From Clostridia bacterium (lineage in GTDB: Bacteria > Bacillota > Clostridia > Christensenellales > Aristaeellaceae), in the NCBI GenBank assembly GCA_017938795.1, contig JAGBAV010000099.1:1-64000 (forward strand): a stretch of DNA of 64,000 nucleotides, in the 5' to 3' direction. The notes under the pieces were generated by a model. It was given only the letters and a program-made list of their open reading frames with translations. It ran no database searches and was not told the origin of the DNA. A program made the position numbers and the translations under genes. The stretch's first letter is position 1. Every line of letters starts with the position of its first letter. Shown one piece after another: positions 7,861-16,064 of the stretch.

Positions 7861-8253
7861 ATGAAATTGGATTTGGATTGTGTGCGAGAAGTTCTACTCG
7901 AAGTGGAAAAACTCCCATTCGACGATGAATTGCGCATTGAGGAATTGTACAAAGCTTTGCCGAAGTATGACCAAGACGTTGTCCATTACAATGCTTTGAA
8001 AATGATCGAAGCAGATTTGCTTGATGGTACTTGCATCGAAAGAGACGATTGGCGATTGCCGCATGTTTTTTTCATCTATGACATTACTTTTACGGGGCAT
8101 CAATTGCTGGCTAAGGTTCGAGACGAGAATCGCTGGGGAACCGTGAAAAAAGGATTAGCCGCTGTTCGTGATTACTCACTGTCTGCTATTGGCGCCATAG
8201 CTGAAGGCGTAACTAGCGCTGCGATTAATGCTTACATATCGGAAAAAGTGTAA
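7861..8253 (+). CDS. DUF2513 domain protein
   Basis: A 130-aa protein starting MKLDLDCVREVLLEVE and containing YNALKMIEADLLDG and FIYDITFTGHQLLAKVRDEN, the hallmark pattern of DUF2513, a compact winged-helix-like family common in prophages and plasmids. The ATG at 7861 follows AAGAGGTG. The C-terminal AIGAIAEGVTSAAINAYI is hydrophobic and Ala-rich. It follows the HEPN gene by 14 bases and is probably its partner, either an antidote or a regulator. That partnership rests on adjacency only. Confidence 0.82.
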   Translation: MKLDLDCVREVLLEVEKLPFDDELRIEELYKALPKYDQDVVHYNALKMIEADLLDGTCIERDDWRLPHVFFIYDITFTGHQLLAKVRDENRWGTVKKGLAAVRDYSLSAIGAIAEGVTSAAINAYISEKV

Positions 8254-8261
8254 ATAGCATG

Positions 8262-8300
8262 AAACACCCCTCCTGACCAATTTGGCCGGGAGGGGTGTTT
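8262..8300. terminator. bidirectional intrinsic terminator
   Basis: A 12-bp perfect stem (aaacacccctcc / ggaggggtgttt) between the convergent DUF2513 gene and the minus-strand secreted-protein gene. T-rich bases flank both sides. Confidence 0.75.
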
Positions 8301-8311
8301 GCTGTCATGGC

Positions 8312-8746
8312 TTACTTGAACATCACGCCACCAGAGATGGTCAGTGTGTACGGGAAAGGTATGATCAATGTATCACCTTCCTCAATGGTGACGAAAACGG
8401 AATAGATATCATCACCCATTTTGTGCTCATACAGCTTCGACGGATAGTCATCGGCCGGGTCGTTCACAGATCGCAGGGATACGATTCCGTGCTCATCTTC
8501 GGTGCCGGCTGCCGCAAGGATATAAGTTCCAACAGGAATATCACGCCCACCAATGTAGGTGCCGGCAGTCAGGTGTGCCGTCTTTTCGATCTTCCGGGTA
8601 GCGATCTCACTTTGTACTTCTGCCAACAGGGCGATCAGTTCCGAGTCACTGTATCCACTCAAGTCAAGCGTTCCTTCAGCAAATACGATGGTGCTGGAAG
8701 TGGCCAGCAAGCATACCAACAGGATCAGTGTGAAAAGTTTCTTCAT
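8312..8746 (-). CDS. secreted protein with signal peptide, unknown function (144 aa)
   Basis: Starts MKKLFTLILLVCLLATSSTIVFAEG, a standard Sec signal peptide with likely cleavage after VFA. The mature part has a short helical segment (LDLSGYSDSELIALLAEVQSE, read in parts) and a beta-rich domain with GRDIPVGTYILAA. The latter resembles small extracytoplasmic beta domains found in Firmicute surface proteins, where a hydrophobic strand begins with a D-I-P-x-G-x-Y motif. The ATG at 8746 is preceded by GAGGATGA. It is a stand-alone minus-strand gene in the cargo block, possibly a lysogenic conversion factor. Confidence 0.65.
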   Translation of the reverse strand: MKKLFTLILLVCLLATSSTIVFAEGTLDLSGYSDSELIALLAEVQSEIATRKIEKTAHLTAGTYIGGRDIPVGTYILAAAGTEDEHGIVSLRSVNDPADDYPSKLYEHKMGDDIYSVFVTIEEGDTLIIPFPYTLTISGGVMFK

Positions 8747-8922
8747 GATGCTATCATCCTCCGTTCTTTGGGCAATCCCTGTATACATAATAACCGCGCC
8801 AACGATAGATTCAGTCTGCGTACGCTGACAACTTTATCAGTGGTGCTCTTTTTGTAGAAGTCCTCGCGAAAATTACAAGCCCTCTTATGAAGGCAAAAGC
8901 CTATCAGAAAGGGGTTGTGACT

Positions 8923-9171
8923 ATGGATTACAACTACAAAATTGCTGGACAGATCATAGGGCGACTCAGGACGCAGCGCGGAATGTCGCAGGAGGTGCTC
9001 TCGGGCTTGTCTGGCATAGCACGCAGCCATCTCGCAATGATTGAAACCGGAAACAAGAACGCCAACGTCGATACACTCTGGAGAATAGCACAGGCGTTGG
9101 ATATGAAGCTAAGTGACCTTATTAAACAAATTGAGGATGAACACGAACGCCCCAATACCAATAGAAAATGA
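8923..9171 (+). CDS. Xre-family helix-turn-helix regulator (82 aa)
   Basis: An 82-aa Cro/CI-type HTH protein, MDYNYKIAGQIIGRLRTQRG at the start, with the DNA-binding helices around MSQEVLSGLSGIARSHLAMIE and the ANVDTLWRIAQALDMKLSDL tail typical of HTH_3. The ATG at 8923 follows AAAGGGG. It is convergent with another small HTH gene at 9210-9443. It may repress the cargo or a phage promoter. The target is unknown. Confidence 0.88.
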   Translation: MDYNYKIAGQIIGRLRTQRGMSQEVLSGLSGIARSHLAMIETGNKNANVDTLWRIAQALDMKLSDLIKQIEDEHERPNTNRK

Positions 9172-9198
9172 AAAAAGCGAGGATTGAGCTCCTCGCTT
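9171..9198 (-). terminator. intrinsic terminator, minus strand
   Basis: A 9-bp stem (aagcgagga / tcctcgctt) followed on the minus strand by TTTTTT. It ends the minus-strand HTH gene at 9210 and overlaps the end of the convergent HTH gene. Confidence 0.7.
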
Positions 9199-9209
9199 CG
9201 TCTATGTTG

Positions 9210-9443
9210 CTATGCAGCAGTACCGGTAATCAGAATCGCATCAATGGGCACAGAAAAGATGGCAGAGAGTGCCACGAGGTTATCTACCGTGGGCAGGGAC
9301 TCGCCATGCTGCCACTTGTAAATAGCCTGCGGAGTAGCAAAGCCCATCATGCACTGGAGCTGCTTGACAGAGATGCCGCGCTGCTCACGGAGCATGGTAA
9401 TATTCTGGCCGGTCTGCTTCATGTTGACAACAGGAAGATTCAT
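9210..9443 (-). CDS. small HTH regulator (77 aa)
   Basis: A 77-aa protein starting MNLPVVNMKQTGQNITMLRE, with an Xre-like HTH (SVKQLQCMMGFATPQAIYKW) and a PTVDNLVALSAIFSVPIDAI dimerisation tail. The start at 9443 follows GGAAAGGAG. The recognition helix is followed by YKWQHGESLP, as in small phage and chromosomal repressors. It is downstream of rtcB on the same strand, 36 bases after the rtcB stop, and may belong to that transcript. Confidence 0.85.
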   Translation of the reverse strand: MNLPVVNMKQTGQNITMLREQRGISVKQLQCMMGFATPQAIYKWQHGESLPTVDNLVALSAIFSVPIDAILITGTAA

Positions 9444-9479
9444 GTTTGTCTCCTTTCCAGCATCCGGCCAGTTTTGCAC

Positions 9480-10679
9480 TTAGTCGGATGCTTTGAAATT
9501 GTAGATGGGTTTCATAATGTCGATAACATCAACGGAATCCCGGATAACACCGATGATATCGTCGATGGACTTGTAGGCCATAGGAGCCTCGTCAATGGTA
9601 GATGTATTGACGGAAGTTGTGTAGATGCCCTTCATGGCCTCGGTGTATGCGTCCATGTCCAGAGACTGTCTTGCTGCGGTTCTGGACATCAGTCGGCCCG
9701 CGCCGTGGGGTGCAGAGTAGTTCCAATCGGGGTTGCCACGACCGATAGCGAGAACAGAACCATCACGCATGTTGATCGGGATGAGTAACTTCTCGTCTTT
9801 GTGTGCAGCGATGGCGCCCTTGCGCAGGATCATCTCCCGGGTATCGATGTAGTTGTGGATCGTGTGGAACGCCTCGCCGCCGGTGAGACCGGAACGGGAA
9901 AGCAGAACCTCAGCAATCAACTCACGATTGCGGCGGGCAAACTGCTGGCAGATCTCCACGTCATGCAGGTAATCATCGAGGTACTCACCATAGACGTAAC
10001 AGAGATCCTCAGGAATCGTAAGCGGCTTGTTCGCCCAGTGCAGTTCTTTAAGAGCAGCCTGGATCTCCTTGCGTCGTCCTGCAGCCTTGTACTCTGCGAT
10101 CAGGGCATCACGTTTCTTGAAATACTCCTCGCGGCCCTGGTTCAGTTCGACAGCAAGGTGCTGGTAGTACTCAGCCACCTGCTTGCCCAGGTTACGGCTG
10201 CCGGTATGGATGACGAGATACAGCGTACCATCTGCAGCACGGTCGATCTCGATGAAATGGTTGCCGCCGCCCAGTGTACCCAGAGAACGCTGGAGTCTGC
10301 GGGTGTCCTTCAGTGCGCGGAAGCAACGAAGCGCCTCCAGATCAAAGGGCTCCTTGCGCCCCTCCCAGACATTCATGCCCGAGGGCACATAGTGTGCAGC
10401 CTCGTCAAAACGGGCGAAGTCGACTTCGCGCTCGTTCAGCTTGACAGTGTACATACCGCAGCCAATATCGACACCGACCACATTGGGGACAGCCTTGTCC
10501 CGGATGGTCATGGTCGTACCGATGGTACAGCCTTTGCCTGCGTGAACGTCAGGCATGATTCGAATCGTGCTACCCTCAGTGAAGTCATAGTCGCACATGC
10601 GACGAATCTGGTCGATGGCCTCCTGCTCAATTACACTAGCGTAGGCAATGGCCGTAGCGACCTTTCCTTGAATAATCAT
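9480..10679 (-). CDS. rtcB: RtcB family RNA ligase
   Basis: A 399-aa RtcB-type RNA 3'-phosphate/5'-OH ligase. The family motifs are all present in order: MPDVHAGKGCTIG (about residue 38), VGVDIGCGM (metal-binding Cys, about 69), GTLGGGNHFIEI (about 130), HTGSRNLG (about 153), and APHGAGRLMSR near the C-terminus, where His is the guanylylated residue. The start at 10679 (MIIQGKVATA) follows CAGGAGGTGG. RtcB repairs or splices RNAs with 2',3'-cyclic phosphate ends, such as tRNAs cut by anticodon nucleases. A copy beside a HEPN-type RNase gene in phage cargo suggests repair of toxin-cut RNA, which is inference. Confidence 0.95.
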   Translation of the reverse strand: MIIQGKVATAIAYASVIEQEAIDQIRRMCDYDFTEGSTIRIMPDVHAGKGCTIGTTMTIRDKAVPNVVGVDIGCGMYTVKLNEREVDFARFDEAAHYVPSGMNVWEGRKEPFDLEALRCFRALKDTRRLQRSLGTLGGGNHFIEIDRAADGTLYLVIHTGSRNLGKQVAEYYQHLAVELNQGREEYFKKRDALIAEYKAAGRRKEIQAALKELHWANKPLTIPEDLCYVYGEYLDDYLHDVEICQQFARRNRELIAEVLLSRSGLTGGEAFHTIHNYIDTREMILRKGAIAAHKDEKLLIPINMRDGSVLAIGRGNPDWNYSAPHGAGRLMSRTAARQSLDMDAYTEAMKGIYTTSVNTSTIDEAPMAYKSIDDIIGVIRDSVDVIDIMKPIYNFKASD

Positions 10680-10699
10680 GTTCCACCTCCTGGAATCAG

Positions 10700-10737
10700 T
10701 ATAAAAAATCCACCCGCCTTGCATTGACGGGTGGATT
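10700..10737 (-). terminator. intrinsic terminator or attenuator in the rtcB leader
   Basis: A perfect 10-bp stem (aatccacccg at 10707-10716, cgggtggatt at 10728-10737) followed on the minus strand by a TTTTTTAT run. It lies after the 43-codon ORF and directly upstream of the rtcB ribosome binding site, so rtcB transcription would be conditional on read-through. Confidence 0.75.
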
Positions 10738-10763
10738 GAGGGTACAATTGCGCCTATCCTATG

Positions 10764-10895
10764 TTAGCAGAGTCCTCGAGGGTTCAGCGCTTCCATCTTC
10801 GTCGAATGCAGGCATGACAAATTATGATACTGCGGTTCGGGCAGTACCAGGCTGATATCATTGCGCAGATTCAAAAGCATGGAAACAGCAAACAT
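10764..10895 (-). CDS. 43-aa leader ORF upstream of rtcB
   Basis: An ORF MFAVSMLLNLRNDISLVLPE... ending NPRGLC, with GAAAGGAG 8-9 bases before its start (GTG at 10898 or ATG at 10895). It lies between a near-consensus promoter and an intrinsic terminator, with rtcB behind. It may be a leader peptide whose translation controls terminator formation, or an independent microprotein. It resembles no family I know. Confidence 0.55.
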   Translation of the reverse strand: MFAVSMLLNLRNDISLVLPEPQYHNLSCLHSTKMEALNPRGLC

Positions 10896-10930
10896 CACGA
10901 AAACTCCTTTCTTTCTCAGATTACGCGAGT

Positions 10931-10959
10931 ATTATAGCACATAAAAGCGTATTTGTCAT
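10931..10959 (-). promoter_or_regulatory. predicted rtcB promoter, minus strand
   Basis: On the minus strand, ATGACA (10959-10954), a 17-base spacer and a perfect TATAAT (10936-10931). This gives the rtcB unit its own promoter, separate from the phage replication operon. Confidence 0.75.
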
Positions 10960-10980
10960 TCTACTGCTGGTATAAAGTTT

Positions 10981-11394
10981 TCAAGGTACTCTGGGCTTTC
11001 CGTACCGATGTTCCAGGTAGCATGCCCGTGAGCAAAACTTCCGCGGACGGGTGCCGTATTGCAGGAATGACTTTCCGCACTGCCGGCATGTCACAGGATA
11101 GAAGGTATTGCGGTTCATCTGCTCCGGGTGAGCCGCCCACCACAGTCTTCGGCATTTCTCGGAACAAAACCGCTTCTGCCGATGCCCGGAGGTTTGCTCC
11201 AGCAACGAATTACATTGCGGGCACCGTTCGGGTCTTGCAACCGTTGCTGTCTCCGCCGGAAGGCTGTTAGTGGGGTTTCGTCTGCAAAAGGATTTGACCG
11301 TATTTGCCGACAAACCGACTGCGGCTGCTATCTTGCCATAGCTCATGCCCTGAGCACGAAGCTTGAGAGTGAATTCTCTCTGCTGTTGGTTCAT
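10981..11394 (-). CDS. HTH plus zinc-finger phage protein (137 aa)
   Basis: The N-terminus (residues 1-40) is an HTH, GMSYGKIAAAVGLSANTVKSF, as in sigma region 4-like and transposase-type proteins. It is followed by two zinc-finger-like units, CPQCNSLLEQ...FCSEKCRRLWW and CRQCGKSFLQ...FCSRACYLEH. Such proteins are common in Clostridia prophages, often annotated as sigma-like or recombinase-zinc proteins. The start at 11394 overlaps the ribosome binding context at the end of the DUF3846 gene. DNA binding is likely; the target is unknown. Confidence 0.75.
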   Translation of the reverse strand: MNQQQREFTLKLRAQGMSYGKIAAAVGLSANTVKSFCRRNPTNSLPAETATVARPERCPQCNSLLEQTSGHRQKRFCSEKCRRLWWAAHPEQMNRNTFYPVTCRQCGKSFLQYGTRPRKFCSRACYLEHRYGKPRVP

Positions 11395-11396
11395 AC

Positions 11397-11726
11397 TTAC
11401 CTTCCTTTGCGGGCGCGGATCAGATACTGTGGATCATAAAGCATATTGCTGTACTTCTCCATCAGGTCATCCGGAAGATCGGTGAAATCTTCTTCGCCCA
11501 AACCGCAGAGGAAAAATGTTCCGAAGATAGGTACCTCGGGAGCAACGAGCCGGTTGAAATCCAGCTGCTTCAGAAGGCCTTCTTCGTCACAGACGAGCGC
11601 AACAGGATCATCCCAGGGGTAGACGGCCTGAATATAGCCGCCAACAACTGCCTGCAGGTTGCTGAGCGTGTGCGGAATATCCGCCTTACGAGGATGCCTG
11701 CCCGGTTCAACAATCAGAATCTTCAT
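11397..11726 (-). CDS. DUF3846 domain phage protein
   Basis: A 109-aa protein beginning MKILIVEPGRHPRKADI, with LQAVVGGYIQAVYPWDDPVALVCDEEG, the characteristic DUF3846 segment. The start at 11726 follows AGGAGG and overlaps the previous gene by 20 bases. DUF3846 proteins are frequent in phages and mobile elements of gut Firmicutes. Their biochemical role is not established. Confidence 0.85.
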   Translation of the reverse strand: MKILIVEPGRHPRKADIPHTLSNLQAVVGGYIQAVYPWDDPVALVCDEEGLLKQLDFNRLVAPEVPIFGTFFLCGLGEEDFTDLPDDLMEKYSNMLYDPQYLIRARKGR

Positions 11727-11973
11727 GGTTTTCCTCCTGTTCATCTTGCGTGTTATCTTGCGTAGTTTCTGCCGTTGCGGCAAAAAAGTTGTCCAGTCTG
11801 TCCTCGCGGAGAAGATGGCCCTTTTCACTGTAGAGTTGGATAAGCATCGTCCTGTCCGGAAGAAAACGAGTCAGCGTGTAGCCGTCCCTCAGACGAATGA
11901 CCATGCAGCGTTCAGTGTTCACCATCACCACATGAGTGCCTTCGCTGAGTTTGAGAATGTCCTTGCAGGTCAT
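11707..11973 (-). CDS. small phage protein of unknown function (88 aa)
   Basis: An 88-aa protein, MTCKDILKLSEGTHVVMVNT at the start, with a beta-rich middle and a very acidic Gln/Glu-rich tail ending ENHEDSDC. ATG at 11973 follows GAAAGGAG. It lies between the polymerase and DUF3846 genes. I recognise no domain. Confidence 0.65.
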   Translation of the reverse strand: MTCKDILKLSEGTHVVMVNTERCMVIRLRDGYTLTRFLPDRTMLIQLYSEKGHLLREDRLDNFFAATAETTQDNTQDEQEENHEDSDC

Positions 11974-12061
11974 GAAATCACTCCTTTCGCTTTGAGGTAG
12001 TGACATATACGCTCTGTTTCCGGTAAATAGCAAGTATTGTTTTTGTCTTATCGGAAATATA

Positions 12062-14002
12062 TCAGTCTTTCTTGTAGAACGGCGTTTCATACCCGTCAGC
12101 GCAGAGAATCAGGCCTTTTGCCCACGGAGGAGTGCGGCCCATCTGTGCACAGACGGCTTCGAGAGACACCTTGGGATCAGCTTCAATGATAACCTCATCG
12201 TGTACATGTGCGACAATGTTACAGCAGCGGAGAGTCTTCATGGCATAGCACAAAATATCCCTGCTGATCGCCTGGATTGCATTTTCCACGAACTTCGGAC
12301 CATAGCTTTCGAGGCGTTCCCATTTCTTTGTGGAGCCGACGCCTTCGTAGGTCACGGATTCACCACCGAACTTATTCTCTCCGATGCGTGGCTTGACATA
12401 AGCAAGGCGCCTGCCGGAAGGGAGCTCGATGAACAGAAAGCCCTTTTCATACATGAAGTGTAGGCCGTGTGTCTCCGTGGGCACTTTGTCTGTTACTGTC
12501 TTCTTGACCGCTTCGTCCACGTCCCACCACAGCTGTGTGATATTCGGATTTGCTTCACGCCAGGCATCTACCAGCGGCTTGAGTTCTTCTTCCGGTATGC
12601 CCATTTCCAGGGCACCCATTGCCTTGAGCGCACCCACGGACCCACCGTAGCCAAGCGCCAACTCGGCAATTTTGCCTTTTTGGCGGAGGTGGCCGTTGAT
12701 GCCATGCTTCTCGACAGGGACGCCAAACATCTGTGATGCGCTGGCACAGTAGATATCACCGCCCTTTTTGAAGACCTCCAGTCGCCATTGCTCGTCTGCC
12801 ATCCAGGCGATAACCCTCGCTTCGATCGCCGCAAAGTCGGCTACGATGAATTTGCCGCCCTCATACGGAACGAAAGCTGTACGGATCAGTTCAGAGAGGA
12901 CATCCGGGACAGAATCGTAGAGCGTCTGGAGTGCAGCATAATTGCCGGTTCGGACAAGATCCCGGGCCTGTTCAAGATCAGGCATGTGGTTCTGCGGCAG
13001 ATTCTGCAGCTGAACCAGGCGACCGGCAAATCTTCCTGTCCTGTTGGCACCATAGAACATGAACATGCCGTGCGCACGCCCGTCTGCGCAGACGCAGTTC
13101 TGCATGGCCTGATACTTTCTGACGGAGCTCTTGGCAAGTTGCTGACGGAGAATCAGGGCCTCAGCCAGATCGGGCGGAGCATCCTTGAGCAAAGCAGCAA
13201 CATCCTTTTTTCCCAGGGATTCAACCTCCAGGCCATGCCCGGAAAGCCATGCCTTCATCTGTGCAACGGAATTGGGGTTTTCAAGTGCCGTCAGCGTCTG
13301 CATCTTCTCGGTCAGTTCAGCCTTGGAAAGCGCATCCATCTCAATGGCGTTTCTGACAACCTCCATGTCCAGACGAATACCCCGGTCGTTGATTTCCTGA
13401 TCGAGATGGTATTCGTCCCAAACAAACTCGGGAACCGGGAAGCGGGACAGCTTCTCCTGGATGGCCATCTCCGTTTCAACATCGCGGAGGTTGTAGCTTT
13501 TGAACATGCTCCATTTCTCAGGAGCATCCGATGGGCGGTTGCGGGTCCGGCCACCGTTAGATTTGGTCGGTACACAGGGCTGACAGAAATAGCGAATCAG
13601 ATCTCTGCCGGACTCCAGTTTCTGCTTTCCCAGCTTCAAAACCGCACCGACGCCCGCCAGCGAAAGTGGCAGCCCGAGGTACGCAGACCAGATCATGGAA
13701 CAGCGCCATTGCTGAGGGTCCAGATAGGTGCCGGACGGGAGTCCCAGATACCTGGACAGACACACGCGCTCAAAGCTGGCATTGAAAGCCCACTTGGTAA
13801 CCGAAGGATCACGGAGTGCATCCCTGATTTCCGCAGGGAGCATTTCGCCACAGGCCAGATCGACCAGCTGCGGAGGAGCACCATCTACGCTATAGCCGAA
13901 AAGAAGAACCTCGAACTCAGGCGCCTCACTGTATCTGTACACACCGGTCTTGCCGATGTCGGCGCTGCTGTAGGTTTCCAGATCGATTGACAAATGCTTC
14001 AT
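12062..14002 (-). CDS. phage DNA polymerase, family A
   Basis: A 646-aa polymerase I-like enzyme. The N-terminus SIDLETYSSADI carries the first acidic pair of a 3'-5' exonuclease domain. Polymerase motif A is FIVADFAAIEARVIAW (about residue 388), motif B is KIAELALGYGG (about 440), and motif C is VAHVHDEVIIEA (about 598). It lacks the 5'-nuclease domain of bacterial PolA, as is usual for phage enzymes. The gene follows DUF2815 and DUF2800, the standard order of this replication module. It replicates phage DNA. Confidence 0.95.
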   Translation of the reverse strand: MKHLSIDLETYSSADIGKTGVYRYSEAPEFEVLLFGYSVDGAPPQLVDLACGEMLPAEIRDALRDPSVTKWAFNASFERVCLSRYLGLPSGTYLDPQQWRCSMIWSAYLGLPLSLAGVGAVLKLGKQKLESGRDLIRYFCQPCVPTKSNGGRTRNRPSDAPEKWSMFKSYNLRDVETEMAIQEKLSRFPVPEFVWDEYHLDQEINDRGIRLDMEVVRNAIEMDALSKAELTEKMQTLTALENPNSVAQMKAWLSGHGLEVESLGKKDVAALLKDAPPDLAEALILRQQLAKSSVRKYQAMQNCVCADGRAHGMFMFYGANRTGRFAGRLVQLQNLPQNHMPDLEQARDLVRTGNYAALQTLYDSVPDVLSELIRTAFVPYEGGKFIVADFAAIEARVIAWMADEQWRLEVFKKGGDIYCASASQMFGVPVEKHGINGHLRQKGKIAELALGYGGSVGALKAMGALEMGIPEEELKPLVDAWREANPNITQLWWDVDEAVKKTVTDKVPTETHGLHFMYEKGFLFIELPSGRRLAYVKPRIGENKFGGESVTYEGVGSTKKWERLESYGPKFVENAIQAISRDILCYAMKTLRCCNIVAHVHDEVIIEADPKVSLEAVCAQMGRTPPWAKGLILCADGYETPFYKKD

Positions 14003-14071
14003 TTGCTCACCTCTATAGGAAACAAGGCGACGGATTGCTCCGCCGCCCGTTTCAGTTAATCGTAATATCCC

Positions 14072-14617
14072 TTAGGAGAGGAAATCGTCATCATCCAGAG
14101 TCTCGAACTCGGAAGAAGCGTTGGTGCGGCCACCCAGCGATTCTCCGTCGCGTACCTTCTGGATGTTGCCCAGCCCACAGGCGACGCCCTTGTTGCCGTT
14201 GGTGTTGAAGGCGTAGAAGCTCAGAGAGACGTGAGCATAGACGCCGGAATACACCTCGCTGCGATCCAGAATCGGACGAACGTACTTGTCCACGATCTGA
14301 GGTGCGGTCTTGCTGTTGGCGTTGACGAAGTAGCAGCCGGCGTAGGCGTTATCGTCACGCTCGGTATCACCATCGCGCAGGGGCAGCTTCAGCGCACCCT
14401 TCGGGGGAATCTTGCCGCCGAACTTGCCGATGCCTTCCTTCATGGCGCAATCGATGGCGGCATTGATGGCGTTGACGGTTTCGATGTCGGACTTGGGGAT
14501 GATGATGGAACAGCTGTACTTGGGATCACCGCCATTGATGGACTTGGGTTCCCAGACGTTGGCGTAGGAAAGACGGACGATGCCGGTGACGACCTTGGTG
14601 TTGTTCTGCTTAGCCAT
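14072..14617 (-). CDS. DUF2815 protein, probable phage single-strand DNA-binding protein
   Basis: A 181-aa protein starting MAKQNNTKVVTGIVRLSYAN, with KYSCSIIIPKSD, GYVNANSKTAP-like strands and a KGVACGLGNIQKVRDGE segment typical of DUF2815. The C-terminus is acidic and ends DDDDFLS, like the interaction tail of SSB proteins. DUF2815 is regarded as the single-strand binding protein of this phage replication module. It is 6 bases downstream of DUF2800. Confidence 0.88.
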   Translation of the reverse strand: MAKQNNTKVVTGIVRLSYANVWEPKSINGGDPKYSCSIIIPKSDIETVNAINAAIDCAMKEGIGKFGGKIPPKGALKLPLRDGDTERDDNAYAGCYFVNANSKTAPQIVDKYVRPILDRSEVYSGVYAHVSLSFYAFNTNGNKGVACGLGNIQKVRDGESLGGRTNASSEFETLDDDDFLS

Positions 14618-14622
14618 ATTTC

Positions 14623-15762
14623 TTAATCCTCCTGAATTTCATTGAAGTCGATATTTGCGCTGGTGATCGCGGGGCGCTTGTCCGAAACGGGCACCAGAGT
14701 GGGTTTGCCGGCAGGCTTGACAATCAGCCCGCCAAGAATGTCGTGGAATTCCTGCTTGCCCATGAGCTTCTCCATCTCAGTGAGCGGAATCAGGGATTTT
14801 CTGAAGATGTCATGGTAGCCCGCAGCATTTGCTGCTTCGATGACCGCCTCTTCATTGGAATACTTACGGTTGGACCGGCCTTCGACGACCTTCCAGCCGC
14901 GCCATTGCTTGCCCTGGTTGAGGGCGGCGTCCTGCGCATAAGCCATGATCTCGTTGGCCCAGCTGGTCAGATCGGAGAGCTTGTCCAGAATGTCCTCAAT
15001 CTCCGCATCAGTGAGAAGAGGCGGCTTGGCGAACTCATACTGTGCCAGACGAAGCTTTTCTTCTGCCCGGGCACGGCACTTGACCGCCGCCTTGCAGAAG
15101 GTGCACCAGGGGCCGGGCAGATATTCTCCCTTGCCCTCGTAGGCCAGCCTGGCCTTGGGAACCAGTTCGTTTTCCGCCCAGGCCTTGAGATCATCAACCG
15201 CGATAGTCCATGTGCTGATGTTCTCGCGCCGGGGCTGGTAAATGGTCATTGCGACCTCGTCAATGTCATACAGGCTGTCAAAGAGCCGGAGAGCACCCAG
15301 TGCATAAAGCATCATCTGCGGATTCTGCTCAGCTTCGACCAGAACACCCTGACCGTATTTGAAGTCGATCACATGCATGGTTTTGTCGCTGATGATGATG
15401 CAGTCGCCGGTTCCGAAGCCATCGGGGACATAGCAGCTGAAGTCAAGCCTCTGTTCGATGTTGATCAGCGGATCAGCGCAGTGCTGCCGTGCTTCAGCAA
15501 GTGTTTCGAGAACGAACTGCACGTAGTTGTCGGTATGCAGATCCATCTCGTCACAGTCGTATTTGGAGATCGGCTTCCTGCGGGACTGCAGCTTCAAAGC
15601 ACGCCTGAGCTTATGCTCGCACAGTGCGTGTGCAGCGGTGCCTTCCGCAGCAGCCTCGGTTTCCCGGTCCTCGAACTCCTGCTCAAGACGTGCAGACGGG
15701 CTGCAGTTGAGCCAGCGGTGCGAGGAAGAAGCCGAAAGAATCGCGTGTTTGGTGGGCAGCAT
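14623..15762 (-). CDS. DUF2800 protein, PD-(D/E)XK (Cas4/RecB-like) nuclease
   Basis: A 379-aa protein. LSASSSHRWLNCSPSARLEQ near the N-terminus and AAAEGTAAHALCEHKL are the family signature. GTGDCIIISDKTMHVIDFKYG gives the catalytic D...D-x-K of a PD-(D/E)XK nuclease. Cysteines around WCTFCKAAVKCRARAE could hold an Fe-S cluster as in Cas4/AddB relatives. It is the predicted exonuclease of a phage recombination pair with DUF2815. The ATG overlaps the previous stop (TGATG). Confidence 0.88.
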   Translation of the reverse strand: MLPTKHAILSASSSHRWLNCSPSARLEQEFEDRETEAAAEGTAAHALCEHKLRRALKLQSRRKPISKYDCDEMDLHTDNYVQFVLETLAEARQHCADPLINIEQRLDFSCYVPDGFGTGDCIIISDKTMHVIDFKYGQGVLVEAEQNPQMMLYALGALRLFDSLYDIDEVAMTIYQPRRENISTWTIAVDDLKAWAENELVPKARLAYEGKGEYLPGPWCTFCKAAVKCRARAEEKLRLAQYEFAKPPLLTDAEIEDILDKLSDLTSWANEIMAYAQDAALNQGKQWRGWKVVEGRSNRKYSNEEAVIEAANAAGYHDIFRKSLIPLTEMEKLMGKQEFHDILGGLIVKPAGKPTLVPVSDKRPAITSANIDFNEIQED

Positions 15763-16064
15763 CAAAGCACCTCCGCATCGTGAAGCAGGTCGGCGTAGTG
15801 TGCCGGATCAACCTCGCTGAGCTTCTTTGCGCCGTACTTGAGGATCAGAGCCTGTACGTTATGGCCTTCGATGCTCTTCCTGGCCAGTACCGGACGGACA
15901 TCCTCAATGGTCAGTACCTTCACAGCAGGCTTGGGCGGAGCGACAGGCGTCTGTTCTGCATCGGAGCCGAAAAGCTCACGCAGGGTTTCAGACACACCGA
16001 TAAGGGTTTCGCCGCATTTGCGCAGCTCGGTGACAGCAGCATCCAGTTCGGACATTTTGCTCAT
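15762..16064 (-). CDS. phage protein of unknown function (100 aa)
   Basis: A 100-aa protein, MSKMSELDAAVTELRKCGET at the start, with an N-terminal helix and a C-terminal LTIEDVRPVLARKS...VQALILKYGAKKLSEVDPAHYADLL segment. The same C-terminal pattern recurs in Firmicute phage proteins loosely annotated as rRNA biogenesis Rrp5-like. The start at 16064 follows AAGGAGG. It overlaps the upstream gene by 77 bases in another frame and touches DUF2800. Confidence 0.7.
   Translation of the reverse strand: MSKMSELDAAVTELRKCGETLIGVSETLRELFGSDAEQTPVAPPKPAVKVLTIEDVRPVLARKSIEGHNVQALILKYGAKKLSEVDPAHYADLLHDAEVL

Noticed and set aside
10981..11394. An integrase or transposase of the island
   Set aside because: The HTH could suggest a transposase, but the rest is two zinc-finger units with no catalytic residues. 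It is a phage regulatory protein by position.
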